Below are positions 1-10,316 of a stretch of 64,000 nucleotides of DNA, in pieces. The DNA is from Streptomyces sp. CMB-StM0423. GTDB taxonomy: Bacteria; Actinomycetota; Actinomycetes; Streptomycetales; Streptomycetaceae. The notes under the pieces were generated by a model. It was not told where the DNA came from. It worked only from the letters and a program-made list of their open reading frames with translations, and did not search any database. The position numbers were made by a program, and so were the translations under genes. The stretch spans positions 496,001 to 560,000 of the forward strand of contig NZ_CP025407.1 in NCBI RefSeq assembly GCF_002847285.1, read 5' to 3'. Each line of letters opens with the position of its first letter. Within the stretch, counting starts at the first letter, position 1.

Positions 1-1050
<1,050 letters not shown>

Positions 1051-1064
1051 GGTTGGTGCGCCTC

Positions 1065-2207
1065 TCAGGAGAGCAGGGAGCGGCCGATGATCTCTTTCAT
1101 GATCTCGGTGGTGCCGCCGTAGATGGTCTGGACACGCCCGTCGGTGAAGGCGCGGGCCACGGGGAACTCGCTCATGTAGCCGTAGCCGCCGTGCAGTTGC
1201 AGACAGCGGTCCGCGGTGCGTTTCTGCAGCTCGGTGGCCCACCACTTGGCCATCGAGGCGTGCACCGCGTCCAGCTCGCCGGCCGCCAGGTCCTCGATGC
1301 AGCGGTCGACGAACGTCCGGGTCACGGCGCACTCGGTGGCCATCTCGGCGATCTCGAAGCGGATGTGCTGGAACCGGCCGAGCTGCCGGCCGAACGCCTC
1401 GCGCTCCTTGACGTACGCCGTGGTGGCCTCGACCAGGTGCTCGGCGGCGGCGACCGCGGCGACGGCGATGGCCATCCGCTCCTGCGGCAGGTTGGTCATG
1501 AGGTGGCCGAACGCGCCGTCGCGCTCCCCCAGCAGGTTGTCCTTCGGCACCCGTACGTCCGTGAAGAACAACTCGGCGGTGTCCTGGGCCTTCTGGCCGA
1601 TCTTGTCGAGGTTCCGGCCGCGCTCGAAGCCGGCCGCGCCGCGCTCGACGACCAGCAGGCTCAGCCCGTGCGCGCCGCCCTCGGGGGTGGTCCTGGCGAC
1701 CACGACGACGAGGTCGGCGAGGATGCCGTTGGAGATGAACGTCTTGGCGCCGTTGAGCAGCCAGTGGTCGCCGCGGTCCTCGGCGGTGGTGCGGATGCCC
1801 TGGAGGTCGGAGCCGGCGCCGGGTTCGGTCATGGCGATGGCGGTGATCAGCTCGCCGGTGCAGAAGCCGGGCAGCCAGCGGCGCTTCTGGTCGTCGGTGG
1901 CCAGGGAGGTCAGGTACGGGCCGATGACGTCGTTGTGCAGGCCCACGGCGAGTCCTGCGGCGCCGGCGCGGGCGAACTCCTCGGCCAGCACGGCCGCGAA
2001 GCGGTAGTCGTCGTGGCCCCCGCCGCCGTACTCCTCGGGGACGGCGAGGCCGAGCAGGCCCTGCCGTCCGGCGGCGCGCCAGGCGTCGCGGGAGACGATG
2101 CCGTCGGCCTCCCATCTCGCGTAGTGCGGGGTGACCTCCTTGGCGAGGAAGGTCCGCACGGTCTCTCGGAAGGCCAGGTGCTCGGGCCCGTACAGCCGGC
2201 GCTTCAA
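1065..2207 (-). CDS. Acyl-CoA dehydrogenase
   Basis: An FAD-dependent dehydrogenase of 380 residues that introduces a 2,3-double bond into an acyl-CoA. It has the full-length fold: an N-terminal helical domain from about residue 5, the FAD/acyl-binding stretch [15 protein letters not shown] in the middle, and the C-terminal [12 protein letters not shown] segment, whose Glu is the usual catalytic base. The end [14 protein letters not shown] is typical. I chose the TTG start at 2207 because it overlaps the upstream stop in a TTGA junction and follows AGGAGGAG at good spacing, so translation is probably coupled to the CoA-transferase-like gene. The substrate class cannot be read from the sequence. 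Confidence 0.9.
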   Translation of the reverse strand: MKRRLYGPEHLAFRETVRTFLAKEVTPHYARWEADGIVSRDAWRAAGRQGLLGLAVPEEYGGGGHDDYRFAAVLAEEFARAGAAGLAVGLHNDVIGPYLTSLATDDQKRRWLPGFCTGELITAIAMTEPGAGSDLQGIRTTAEDRGDHWLLNGAKTFISNGILADLVVVVARTTPEGGAHGLSLLVVERGAAGFERGRNLDKIGQKAQDTAELFFTDVRVPKDNLLGERDGAFGHLMTNLPQERMAIAVAAVAAAEHLVEATTAYVKEREAFGRQLGRFQHIRFEIAEMATECAVTRTFVDRCIEDLAAGELDAVHASMAKWWATELQKRTADRCLQLHGGYGYMSEFPVARAFTDGRVQTIYGGTTEIMKEIIGRSLLS

Positions 2208-3343
2208 CGCTCCTCCTGGGTCGGGGCGGGGATGAGGTCGGGGAGGTCCCAGTCGCGGGCGACGGCCTCGGTGCCGGCGCCCGGGCGGGCGGGCGGACGG
2301 CGTACGGCGCCGGGGGTGGCGGAGAACCGGGGCGCGGGGGCGGGCTGGACGGTGCCGTACTCCTCGGTGAAGGTGCCGCGGGCGGCGAGGTGCGGGTGGT
2401 CGCGGGCCTCGCGCAGGGACAGCACGGGGGCGACGCAGGCGTCGGAGCCGGCGAAGACCTCGGTCCACTCCGCGCGCGTACGCTCCCGGAACCGGGCGGC
2501 CAGCCGCTCGCGCAGCTCCGCCCAGGCGGCGGGCTCGCCGCGGTCGGGCAGGGTGCCGGGGGCGCCGAGGAGGCGGACGAACTCGTCGTAGAACGCGGGC
2601 TCCAGCGCGCCGACGGCCATGTACTGCCCGTCCGCGGTCTCGTAGACGCCGTAGAACGGCGCGCCGCCGTCGAGCAGGTTGGCGGCGCGGCGGTCGTGCC
2701 AGGCGCCGGCGGCGACCATGGCGTGGATCATCGCGGTGAGGTGCGCGGTGCCGTCCACGATGGCCGCGTCGACGACCTGCCCCTCCCCGGTGGTACGGGC
2801 GTGCTGCAGTGCGGACAGCACGCCGACGACGAGGTAGAGCGAGCCGCCGGCGTAGTCGCCGAGGAGGTTGGCGGGGACGGCGGGCGGCCCGCCGGCGGGG
2901 CCGATCATGCCGAGCGCGCCGGTGACGGCGACGTAGCCGATGTCGTGTCCGGCGGTCTCCGCCAGCGGTCCCTCCTGGCCCCAGCCGGTCATCCGCCCGT
3001 ACACCAGCCGGGGGTTGCGCGCCAGGCAGTCCCCGGGGCCGACGCCGAGGCGCTCGGCGACGCCGGGGCGGAAACCCTCGACGAGGATGTCGGCGCGCTC
3101 GGCGAGGGCCAGCGCGGCGGCGGCGCCGGGCGCGGACTTGAGGTCGAGGACGACGGAGCGCTTGTTGCGGTTGGTGAGGTCGTGCGCGGGGTCGATGCCG
3201 AGTCCCGGGCCGCCGGGCCGGTCGATCCGTACGACGTCGGCGCCGAGGTCGGCGAGCAGCATGGCGGCGAAAGGACCGGGGCCGATGCCGGCCAGCTCGA
3301 CCACGCGTACGCCGTGCAGCGGGCCGTGCCCCGTGCTCCCCAT
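2204..3343 (-). CDS. CaiB/BaiF family protein, alpha-methylacyl-CoA racemase type
   Basis: A 379-residue CoA-transferase-family protein, closest in motifs to alpha-methylacyl-CoA racemases. The N-terminus reads [20 protein letters not shown], as in that subgroup. The residues that form the racemase catalytic set are recognisable: His in AGHDIGY, Asp in GDYAGG and Glu in GALEP. The racemase interconverts (2R)- and (2S)-methylacyl-CoA so that branched chains can enter beta-oxidation, which fits the acyl-CoA dehydrogenase and thiolase behind it. The ATG at 3343 follows a GGGGG ribosome site; longer in-frame extensions run into the putative operator. A CoA-transferase role cannot be excluded. Confidence 0.85.
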   Translation of the reverse strand: MGSTGHGPLHGVRVVELAGIGPGPFAAMLLADLGADVVRIDRPGGPGLGIDPAHDLTNRNKRSVVLDLKSAPGAAAALALAERADILVEGFRPGVAERLGVGPGDCLARNPRLVYGRMTGWGQEGPLAETAGHDIGYVAVTGALGMIGPAGGPPAVPANLLGDYAGGSLYLVVGVLSALQHARTTGEGQVVDAAIVDGTAHLTAMIHAMVAAGAWHDRRAANLLDGGAPFYGVYETADGQYMAVGALEPAFYDEFVRLLGAPGTLPDRGEPAAWAELRERLAARFRERTRAEWTEVFAGSDACVAPVLSLREARDHPHLAARGTFTEEYGTVQPAPAPRFSATPGAVRRPPARPGAGTEAVARDWDLPDLIPAPTQEER

Positions 3344-3355
3344 CAAGCCCCCAGC

Positions 3356-3380
3356 GGTGTGACACCAACTGTGTAACACC
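3356..3380. promoter_or_regulatory. Putative operator: two GTGTNACAC palindromes in tandem
   Basis: Two near-identical 10-base elements, GTGTGACACC (3357-3366) and GTGTAACACC (3371-3380), lie 14 bases apart. Each is a small palindrome of the form GTGT-N-ACAC. They sit just upstream of the CaiB-type gene and downstream of a TATCAT -10-like hexamer on the minus strand (3384-3389). A repressor bound here would cover the transcription start of the acyl-CoA operon. TetR- or GntR-type fatty-acid regulators bind sites of this shape. No regulator gene is adjacent, so the binder is unknown. Confidence 0.45.
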
Positions 3381-3520
3381 AGAGATGATAAGAACACGTT
3401 TCAGTGGGCACAAGTGCGGGGACCCCCCGCGCGGGTCGGACACCGCCGCGGGGGCACGGGACGGGAATCCGCCGTCCGGCGCGTATACGTGACGGGGCCT
3501 CATGAACCACCCTGGGTGCC

Positions 3521-4705
3521 ATGGCAGACGAGCCCCGGCCGCACGACCTCATCCTCTTCGGCGCCACCGGCTTCACCGGCCGACTCACCGCCGAGTACCT
3601 GGCCCGGTACGCGCCGACCGGCTGCCGGTGGGCGCTGGCCGGGCGCGACACCGGCAGGCTGGCGGAGGTACGCGACCGGGTGGCCGCCATCCGGCCGGAG
3701 TGGGGCGACCTGCCGCTGCTCACCGCGGACGCCGCGGACCCCGCGGCGCTGCGCGGGCTGGCCGAGCAGACCCGGGTGGTGGCCACGGCGGTCGGGCCGT
3801 TCCTGCGCCACGGCGAGCCGCTGGCCGCCGCGTGCGCGGCGGCCGGGACGGACTACGCCGACCTGACCGGCGAGCCGGAGTTCGTCGACCGGGTGTACGT
3901 GCGCCACCACGAGCGGGCCCGGGAGACCGGGGCGCGGCTGGTGCACTCCTGCGGGTTCGAGTGCACGCCGTTCGACCTCGGCGTGCGCTTCACCGTCGAG
4001 CAACTGCCGGAGGACGTGCCGCTGCGCATCGACGGCTTCCTGCGCGCCGCGGGCGGGTTCTCCGGGGGCACGCTGGCGTCCGCGCTCGGGGTCGTCTCCC
4101 GGCCGCTGCCGGGGGCGCGCGCGGCGCGGGCCCGCCGCCGGGCGGAGCCGCGGGTGACGGAGCGCCGGGTACGGGCGCCGCTGGGCGCACCGACGCGCAG
4201 CGGCGCGCTGCGCGCCTGGGGGCTGCCGCTGCCGACGCTGGAGTCGCGGGTGGTGGCGCGGTCGGCGGCGGCGCTGCCGCGGTACGGGCCCGACTTCCGC
4301 TACCGCCACTACGCCGCCGTCAGGCGGCTGCCGGTCGCCGCCGGCAGCGTGCTGGGCGCCGGGGCGTTCGCCGCGGCGGCGCAACTGCCGCCGCTGCGGA
4401 AGCTGATCGCGTCCCGGCTGGCGCCGGGCACGGGCCCGGTGGAGGAGCGCCGGGCGCGCAGTTGGTTCTCCGCCCGCTTCGTGGGTACGGGCGGCGGCCG
4501 GCGGGTGGTGACGGAGGTCAGCGGCGGCGACCCGGGGTACGACGAGTCGGCGAAGATGCTGGCGGAGGCGGCGATGTGCCTGGCGTACGACCCGCTGCCG
4601 GAGACGGCGGGGCAGGTCACGACCGCCCAGGCGATGGGCGAGGCGCTGACGGAGCGGCTGGTGACGGCGGGCATGGGCTTCCGGGTCCGGGTCGCGTCGC
4701 CGTAG
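3521..4705 (+). CDS. Saccharopine dehydrogenase-like NAD(P)-binding oxidoreductase
   Basis: A 394-residue protein that opens with a Rossmann motif, LILFGATGFTGRLTAEYLAR, of the kind found in the saccharopine dehydrogenase-like family. That family includes the mycobacterial trans-acting enoyl reductases and related proteins. Other family marks are VGPFLRHGEPL, DLTGEPEFVDRVYVRHHERA and HSCGFECTPFDLGV, the last following the first domain. A short hydrophobic stretch lies near residues 265-290. It is transcribed away from the acyl-CoA operon, with 177 bases between the start codons. The enzymatic reaction is not known for most members; a lipid-related reduction is plausible. Confidence 0.85.
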   Translation: MADEPRPHDLILFGATGFTGRLTAEYLARYAPTGCRWALAGRDTGRLAEVRDRVAAIRPEWGDLPLLTADAADPAALRGLAEQTRVVATAVGPFLRHGEPLAAACAAAGTDYADLTGEPEFVDRVYVRHHERARETGARLVHSCGFECTPFDLGVRFTVEQLPEDVPLRIDGFLRAAGGFSGGTLASALGVVSRPLPGARAARARRRAEPRVTERRVRAPLGAPTRSGALRAWGLPLPTLESRVVARSAAALPRYGPDFRYRHYAAVRRLPVAAGSVLGAGAFAAAAQLPPLRKLIASRLAPGTGPVEERRARSWFSARFVGTGGGRRVVTEVSGGDPGYDESAKMLAEAAMCLAYDPLPETAGQVTTAQAMGEALTERLVTAGMGFRVRVASP

Positions 4706-4800
4706 CGCGGGGGCCGGGCACGTGGCGGCGGGGTCCCGCGGTGAACGGGCCCGCCGCGCGCCGGGTTCGCGGCCCCCGGCGCAAGCCCCGGCCCACGCGC

Positions 4801-4836
4801 GGCCGTACGAGCCGGGCGCCCCCGGTCCGTACGGCC
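4801..4836. terminator. Bidirectional hairpin between convergent genes
   Basis: Inverted repeat with outer arms GGCCGTACG (4801-4809) and CGTACGGCC (4828-4836), a 2x2 internal mismatch, inner arms CCGGG/CCCGG and a CGCC loop. It lies between the convergent oxidoreductase and helical-repeat genes and just reaches the stop codon of the latter. It has no U tract, as is common for actinomycete terminators. Confidence 0.6.
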
Positions 4837-7800
4837 TACTCGGGTGCCGTCTGCACCTCCAGCGCCGCGTCCCGCACCTCACGCTGCGGGTGCGCGCGCA
4901 GGGTCCGCAGCGTGGCCCGCCAGGGCTCCGGCCAGCCCGCGCGCGTACCGCCGACCTTCGTGAGCACGACCGCGAACAGGCCCTCCGCGTGCCCGCCCGC
5001 CGCCGCCAGCGCGCGGGCCGCCTCCGCCCGGGCGTCCGACGCGCCCGGCCGGGCGTCCCGGTCGAGCCGCTGCCCCAGGGTGCCCGCCGTGGCCTCGGCG
5101 AGCACCGGCCGCCCCTCGTGCAGCGCCGCGAGTTCCCGCAGTGCCGCCGTCAGCTCCGCCGCCCCGGCCTCCAGGTCGAGTGCCTCGGTGCGCAGCACCG
5201 CCGCCTGCGGCACGAAGTCGTCGTCCACGGCGACCATGTCGGCGAACGCGTGCAGCGTGGGCCGCAGCAGGGGGCGGAGTACCCGCGTCCGCACGGTCAG
5301 CCGCCGGACGAGGGAGACCAGCCGCCGGCGCGCGGGCAGGTCGCGGTCCTGCTCCGCGTCGGGCTGGCCGAGGGCGCGGACGCGGAGTTCACGCGCGGCG
5401 CGCACGACGGGCTCGCGCGCCGGATCATCCGCGGGGGCGTTGATCGCCAGGGTGACGAGAGCATCGGCCGCGGGCTCCCACGTACCGCGGTTGCCGAGGT
5501 CGGTGACCGCGCCGCACAGCACGTCCGCCGCGGTCGGCGACCACGGCGCCCAGCCGGCGAGGCTGGTGTAGGCGGCCCAGGCGAGCTGCGGGTCTTCGGT
5601 GCGGCTCGCGGCCTCCACCAGGCCCGCGTACCGCGCCCGGTGCTCCTCGCGCAGGTCGCGCGGCTGCGGCCGGAGCAGCGGGAGCCGCACCTCCGGTTCG
5701 TCGGCCGCGGCCGCCTCCAGCATCCGCCACACCTCCGGCCTGCCGAGCAGGCCGCCGGCGAACGCCACGCACGCGGCGCGTACGTCGCGGTGCTGCTCCG
5801 GCAGTTCGTACGCGCCCGCCACCAGCGCCCCCGCGCGCTCGGCCGGCAGCCGGACGGCGGCGAGGCGGACGGCCTCCTTGCGGCTCGTCACCTTCGCGGC
5901 GCCGGACCCGTCGGGGCCGGGCAGCAGCAGCGGGCGCAGGGCCGCTTCGACGCGCGAGGGCGCCGCATGCCGGGTGGCGCGGGCGGCGGCGTACACGGCG
6001 ACGCGGGCGCGGTCGCCGCCCGCGAGCGCGAGCAGCAGCGGCAGCGCCTCCACGGGCCGGTCGGTCCACACCAGGGCGGCGAGCGCGGCCTCGGCGAGCA
6101 CGACGTCGTCGGCCCCGGTGTAGCGGAAGACGACGTCGAAGCCGTGGCCGGGTATGCGCGCGGCCTCCGCGAGGGCCCGGGTGCGGTCGGGCAGCGGCAG
6201 CCCGGCGTCGGCCGCCGCGCGGGCCAGCAGCCGGGCGGCGGCGGCCTGCTGGGCGGGCGTCCAGCGTTCCGGCGTGCTGACGGGCAGGGTCCAGGAGGCG
6301 CGCCGCGTCAGGAACCTGCCCCACGGCGGGGTGTCGCCGAGGACACCGTCCAGCAGGTCCGTGCGAGTGCGGGCGAGCACCGCGTACACCGGCGGGAGGA
6401 CCGCCGCGGACGGCTCCTGCGCCAGCAGCCGGCCGACGCGCTCACCGCGGCCCGCCCGCGGCTCCAGCCACAGCGACACGGCGGTGCGTACGGTCGCGTC
6501 GTTGCCGAACTGCACCGCCTGCCACAGGTATTCCTGCAGCTTGGGCATGCCCCAGGCGCGCCGCCCGAGCGCCCGCGCGAGCGCGAACGTCAGCCCGTGG
6601 TCGACCTTGTCCGCGCCCGCCTCCAGCCACGGTTCGAGGGCGTCGAAGACCTCGTGCTCCTGGCCGCGGCGCAGCGAGGTGTCCAGCCGGCCGAGGTCGG
6701 CGCCGCCGGTGTGGCCGGTGAGCCGGGTGATCGTACGCAGCGAGAAGCTCACCAGCTCGGGCCGGCCGCCCGCCGCGTGCTCGCGGAGCAGCGCGACCGC
6801 CAGCGTGCGCAGCGCCCCGCGGGTGAGCGAGGAGGAGTCGCGGGCGGCGATCGCGTCGGCGGCGATGAGGTGGAGGTGGTCGGCGGCGTCGGCGGTGAAC
6901 AGCGCGGGGTGGGTCCCGGCGAGCTGCCGCAGCGCGACGGAGCGCACCGGGTCCTGGTCGTTGCGCAGCCGCTCGGCCAGCAGCCGGACGGCGCTGGTGA
7001 CGTCCTCGGGGTGGCCGGAGCGGGCGGCGTTGGCGACGAGCAGCCGGTACGCCTCGGCGCGCTCGTCGGCGTCGGAGCGGCGCAGCGCGGCGAGCAGTTC
7101 GCCGCGGGCCTCGGCGACGGGCAGACAGGCCACCGCGCGCAGCACGACCGACGGGTGCGCGTCGCGCTCCCGGGCCTGCGCCGCCATGCGGCGTGCCTCC
7201 GCCGCGCGGCGCCGGTGGGGCAGGGCGTCGAGGAGTTCGGGCGGGAAGTCGTCGCGGGCGGTGTCCCGTCCGGCCATGGCGGCGTCGAAGAGCGCCTCGC
7301 GGCGGGACGGCGGGGTACGGCGCAGCAGGTCGGTGAGCGCGGAGGTGTTCTCCTGCCACAGCCGGGCGAGTTCGGGCAGCTCGGGCGGGTCGGCGGCGAC
7401 GAGGCGGTCGAGCACGGTGCGCTGGAGACGGGTTGCGGCGGTGTTCCTGCGGCGCTCCGGGTCGAGCAGCAGGCGCAGGGTGCGGCCGGGGTCGGCGGCC
7501 ACGAGGCGGGCCAGCACGTCGTACATGAGCGGCTGCCCACCGTGGCCGTACCGCTCCAGCAGTTCCAGGACGCGGTCCGGTGCACTGTCGGCGAGCGGCG
7601 CGACGACCTCCTCGTACCGGCTCCACCACGGCCCCCGGCCGGCAGGCAGCAACTCCAACTGCCGTTCCGCCTCGTCGAGTACGGCCCCGGGGTGCCGGCA
7701 GGCGAGGGTGGCGCCGCGGAGCGCGGGCCAGAGCGCGGGCAGCAGGCGGCGTACGGTCTCCTCCGTGCACGCGGGCAGCAGCCGCGCGGCCTCGGCGTCG

Positions 7801-8210
7801 CCCCACTGCTCGCCGACGGGCCCGATCAGCGCCTCCGCGACGGCGGTGCGCCGGCCGCGGACCACGGAGCGGACGAGCTGCCCGCGCACCAGGGCGGACG
7901 CGTCCTCGAACGCGGCGACGACGAGGTCGTCGGCCAGCAGGCCGCGCCGTACGGCCTTCATCCCCTGGGCGCGCACCGCGTGGTCGGGGTGGGCGAGCCG
8001 GGCGGCGAGGAAATCGGTGTCGCGCCCGACGAGGGCGGCGAACGCCGCGAGCCGGCGGCCGTACCCGCCGTGCCCCTCCAGCCCGTCGAGGAGCGCGGCC
8101 AGTTCGCCGCGCCCGGCGGCCCGGCGGGCGGCGAGGGCCAGCTCGCCCAGGCGCCGCGGGTACGGCAGGGGTTCGAGGGCGCGGATGAGGTCGTCGGCGT
8201 GAGGCTGCAT
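4836..8210 (-). CDS. Large helical-repeat (HEAT-like) protein, function unknown
   Basis: A 1124-residue protein rich in Ala, Leu and Arg. It consists of successive 30-45-residue amphipathic helix pairs, for example the units around LAHPDHAVRAQGMKAVRRG and LRNDQDPVRSVALRQLAG. This is the pattern of HEAT/ARM-type solenoids. No signal peptide, membrane segment or catalytic motif is visible, so it is probably a cytoplasmic scaffold. The ATG at 8210 is the only good start and is separated by 85 bases from the next gene of the same strand. I do not recognise a named function. The solenoid reading is an inference from the repeat pattern. Confidence 0.8.
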   Translation of the reverse strand: MQPHADDLIRALEPLPYPRRLGELALAARRAAGRGELAALLDGLEGHGGYGRRLAAFAALVGRDTDFLAARLAHPDHAVRAQGMKAVRRGLLADDLVVAAFEDASALVRGQLVRSVVRGRRTAVAEALIGPVGEQWGDAEAARLLPACTEETVRRLLPALWPALRGATLACRHPGAVLDEAERQLELLPAGRGPWWSRYEEVVAPLADSAPDRVLELLERYGHGGQPLMYDVLARLVAADPGRTLRLLLDPERRRNTAATRLQRTVLDRLVAADPPELPELARLWQENTSALTDLLRRTPPSRREALFDAAMAGRDTARDDFPPELLDALPHRRRAAEARRMAAQARERDAHPSVVLRAVACLPVAEARGELLAALRRSDADERAEAYRLLVANAARSGHPEDVTSAVRLLAERLRNDQDPVRSVALRQLAGTHPALFTADAADHLHLIAADAIAARDSSSLTRGALRTLAVALLREHAAGGRPELVSFSLRTITRLTGHTGGADLGRLDTSLRRGQEHEVFDALEPWLEAGADKVDHGLTFALARALGRRAWGMPKLQEYLWQAVQFGNDATVRTAVSLWLEPRAGRGERVGRLLAQEPSAAVLPPVYAVLARTRTDLLDGVLGDTPPWGRFLTRRASWTLPVSTPERWTPAQQAAAARLLARAAADAGLPLPDRTRALAEAARIPGHGFDVVFRYTGADDVVLAEAALAALVWTDRPVEALPLLLALAGGDRARVAVYAAARATRHAAPSRVEAALRPLLLPGPDGSGAAKVTSRKEAVRLAAVRLPAERAGALVAGAYELPEQHRDVRAACVAFAGGLLGRPEVWRMLEAAAADEPEVRLPLLRPQPRDLREEHRARYAGLVEAASRTEDPQLAWAAYTSLAGWAPWSPTAADVLCGAVTDLGNRGTWEPAADALVTLAINAPADDPAREPVVRAARELRVRALGQPDAEQDRDLPARRRLVSLVRRLTVRTRVLRPLLRPTLHAFADMVAVDDDFVPQAAVLRTEALDLEAGAAELTAALRELAALHEGRPVLAEATAGTLGQRLDRDARPGASDARAEAARALAAAGGHAEGLFAVVLTKVGGTRAGWPEPWRATLRTLRAHPQREVRDAALEVQTAPE

Positions 8211-8295
8211 GGGACGGCATTGTTCCGTGCCGGCCGCCGCTCGGGAGCCGAATTCCTGTACGAGCCGGGCCGGACGGCGCCGGGCCGGGCGGCGG

Positions 8296-8946
8296 TCAGT
8301 CGAACGACGGCATCTCGCGGGTGCGGGTGCGCTTGATCTCGTACAGGCCCGGCACGCCGCCCAGCGTCAGCAGCCCGTCCCACAGCCGCAGCGCGGCGGC
8401 GCCGCGCGGGGCGGGCGAGACGACGGGGCCGAAGAAGGCGAAGCGGGCGCCGCCGGGCGGGGTGACGGCGAGTACAGGGCTGCCGACGTCGGTGCCGACC
8501 AGCGCGATGCCCTCGGCGTGCGAGGCACGTACCGCCTCGTCGTACGCCTCCGACTCGGCGGCCGCGGCCAGTTCTGCGGGGAGCCCGGTGTCGTCGAGCG
8601 CGCGGGCGAGGCCGTCCCACTCGCCGCGCTCGTGCAGCCGCACGGCCAGCGCCGCATAGTAGCGGCCGAGGGCCTCGGACCCGTGGTGCCCGGAGACGGC
8701 GGCGCAGACCCGCACCGGCTGCCGGAGGTAGTCGCCCCACTCCCCCTCGGGATCCTCCGGGTTGACCTCGCGGCCCTCGTTGAGGACCTCCAGGCTCATG
8801 ACCCGCCAGCGCACCCGGATGCCGGTGAGCCGCCGGACCTCCGTCAGCCAGCGGGCCGTCGTCCACGTCCAGGGGCACACGGGGTCGAACCAGAAGTCGA
8901 CGGCGGGCGTGCCGTCTCCGGGGTCCGCCGCCTCGTCCGTACTCAT
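8296..8946 (-). CDS. DsbA-family protein resembling mycothiol-dependent nitroreductase (Rv2466c type)
   Basis: A 216-residue thioredoxin-fold protein with the insertion of helices typical of DsbA relatives. The N-terminus reads VDFWFDPVCPWTW, the start seen in the mycobacterial Rv2466c group, which uses mycothiol to reduce substrates. The active-site motif here is CPWT, with a single Cys; the Rv2466c motif has a second Cys. A monothiol mechanism with mycothiol is therefore likely if it is active. There is no signal peptide, so it is cytosolic. Its ATG shares one base with the stop of the upstream DUF4185-like gene (TGATG), so the two are translated together. Confidence 0.85.
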   Translation of the reverse strand: MSTDEAADPGDGTPAVDFWFDPVCPWTWTTARWLTEVRRLTGIRVRWRVMSLEVLNEGREVNPEDPEGEWGDYLRQPVRVCAAVSGHHGSEALGRYYAALAVRLHERGEWDGLARALDDTGLPAELAAAAESEAYDEAVRASHAEGIALVGTDVGSPVLAVTPPGGARFAFFGPVVSPAPRGAAALRLWDGLLTLGGVPGLYEIKRTRTREMPSFD

Positions 8947-10235
8947 CACTCCACCGTATCGAGGTGCAGACGGACGAACCGGGGGCGGTACAGGGCGACG
9001 TTGCGGTGCACGTTGGCGGAGACGTCGTCGGCCGAGGCGTCCAGCCAGTTGACGTCGTAGCCGAGGAGCAGCCCGTCGCCGGAGCCGACGCCGGGATGCG
9101 CCTGCGGGTTGTACGCGGCGGCGCCGGAGCCGCCGGCCGCGTCCTCGGGCAGCGGCGCGGTGAACGCCTTGTCCGGCCCGTGCCACGGGCCCTCCGGCCG
9201 GCACGCCCAGTACGACGCGACGGTCGTCAGCCCGCTGCCGGCCGGCCCGCCCGCGTCCATCGTGAACAGCACCCAGGTATCGCCCTGCCGCACCACGCTG
9301 AACGCGCTGCCGACGCCCTTGCGTCCGCCGTCCCCCAGCACCGGCCGGGAGCGGGCCGCGTCCGTGCTCCACCGCTCGCCGTCCCAGTACCGCCACGCCG
9401 ACCGGTCCCCGAGCCGGCCCACCGGCACGCGCGCGAGGTGCGCGCGGGAGCTGCGCTCGGCCTGCTCGGGGGTGCGGCCGTCGGTGCCGCCCCACACGTA
9501 CGTGAAGTCCCCTCGCCGCACCGCCGCCGCACCGTAGACGAGGCGGTCGGCGGGGTCGGCGACCCGCGACTGGTCGTCGACCTGGGTGATGCCCTCCAGC
9601 CGCAGGTCGGGCAGCGAGAGCGTGGCGACCTCGGTGGCCAGCGGCACGCCGTAGATCCACGGCTGCTGCGCCTCCTGCCGGTGCCAGAGCAGCACCCGCA
9701 GGACCTGCTCGGCGGAGCCGGGCGCCCGCGGCTCCACCACGGCGTGCACGGGCCAGCGCCACTGCCGCACCGGGGCGCCGGGTTCCGGGAAGAGGGAGGC
9801 GGGCGCGCCGGGGGCGCCGCCGAGGAGGGTGCGTTCGAGCCGGCCGTCCGCCGACATGACGACGGCGGCGTTGCGGGTCCACGCGGGGGTGCCGAGGGAG
9901 GTGTCGCGCCAGGCGTGCGGCTGGCCCTGCTTGTTGGGCGGCGGCTGGACGCGGCCGAGGTACGGGTCGGAGACCAGCCACAGGGTGCGGCCGTCGGGCA
10001 GCCGGACGGAGTGGTTGCCGTCGCCGCCGGTCCAGTCGTCCGTGCGGGCGGCGTCGTCGCCGTAGCGCGTGAACTCGTCCGTCGTCGCGGCGTCGGCGCT
10101 CCAGCCGGAGACGGCGAGGCCGGTGCAGGCCCCGGCGTCATCGCCGGAGTCGTCGTCGGTGAGCACGACGACGAGGCCCACGACGAGCAGCAGGGCGAGG
10201 GCTATCCCGGCGCCGGCGGTCTGGCGTCGCTCCAT
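8946..10235 (-). CDS. Secreted or membrane-anchored DUF4185-like beta-propeller protein
   Basis: A 429-residue protein with an N-terminal hydrophobic anchor (about residues 10-28, IALALLLVVGLVVVL). An extracellular domain follows that is built of beta-rich repeats with WLVSDPYLG, VYGAAAVRRGDFTYVWG and WVLFTMDAGG motifs. These resemble the five-bladed propeller / DUF4185 proteins of actinomycetes, some of which are grouped with sugar-acting enzymes. No catalytic residues can be assigned. The ATG at 10235 puts the positively charged MERRQ right before the membrane segment. It is translationally coupled to the DsbA-like gene. Confidence 0.75.
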   Translation of the reverse strand: MERRQTAGAGIALALLLVVGLVVVLTDDDSGDDAGACTGLAVSGWSADAATTDEFTRYGDDAARTDDWTGGDGNHSVRLPDGRTLWLVSDPYLGRVQPPPNKQGQPHAWRDTSLGTPAWTRNAAVVMSADGRLERTLLGGAPGAPASLFPEPGAPVRQWRWPVHAVVEPRAPGSAEQVLRVLLWHRQEAQQPWIYGVPLATEVATLSLPDLRLEGITQVDDQSRVADPADRLVYGAAAVRRGDFTYVWGGTDGRTPEQAERSSRAHLARVPVGRLGDRSAWRYWDGERWSTDAARSRPVLGDGGRKGVGSAFSVVRQGDTWVLFTMDAGGPAGSGLTTVASYWACRPEGPWHGPDKAFTAPLPEDAAGGSGAAAYNPQAHPGVGSGDGLLLGYDVNWLDASADDVSANVHRNVALYRPRFVRLHLDTVE

Positions 10236-10304
10236 CGGGGCACGGTAACGGGCGGGGCCGGTGATCCGTAAGGCGCCCGGTGGGACGCGGCCCGCGCGCG
10301 CCCG

Positions 10305-10310
10305 TAGGCT
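10305..10310 (+). promoter_or_regulatory. -10 hexamer TAGGCT, leaderless spacing
   Basis: TAGGCT fits the TANNNT consensus and ends seven bases before the GTG at 10317. Transcription would then begin at or next to the start codon. No ribosome-binding site is present upstream of that GTG, which agrees with a leaderless mRNA. Confidence 0.55.
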
Positions 10311-10316
10311 GGCGGC

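Noticed and set aside
4722..8336. Plus-strand open frame of about 1200 codons
   Set aside because: It lies opposite the helical-repeat protein. That minus-strand frame has the regular helical pattern and the better start; the plus frame is Gly/Arg/Pro-rich without structure.
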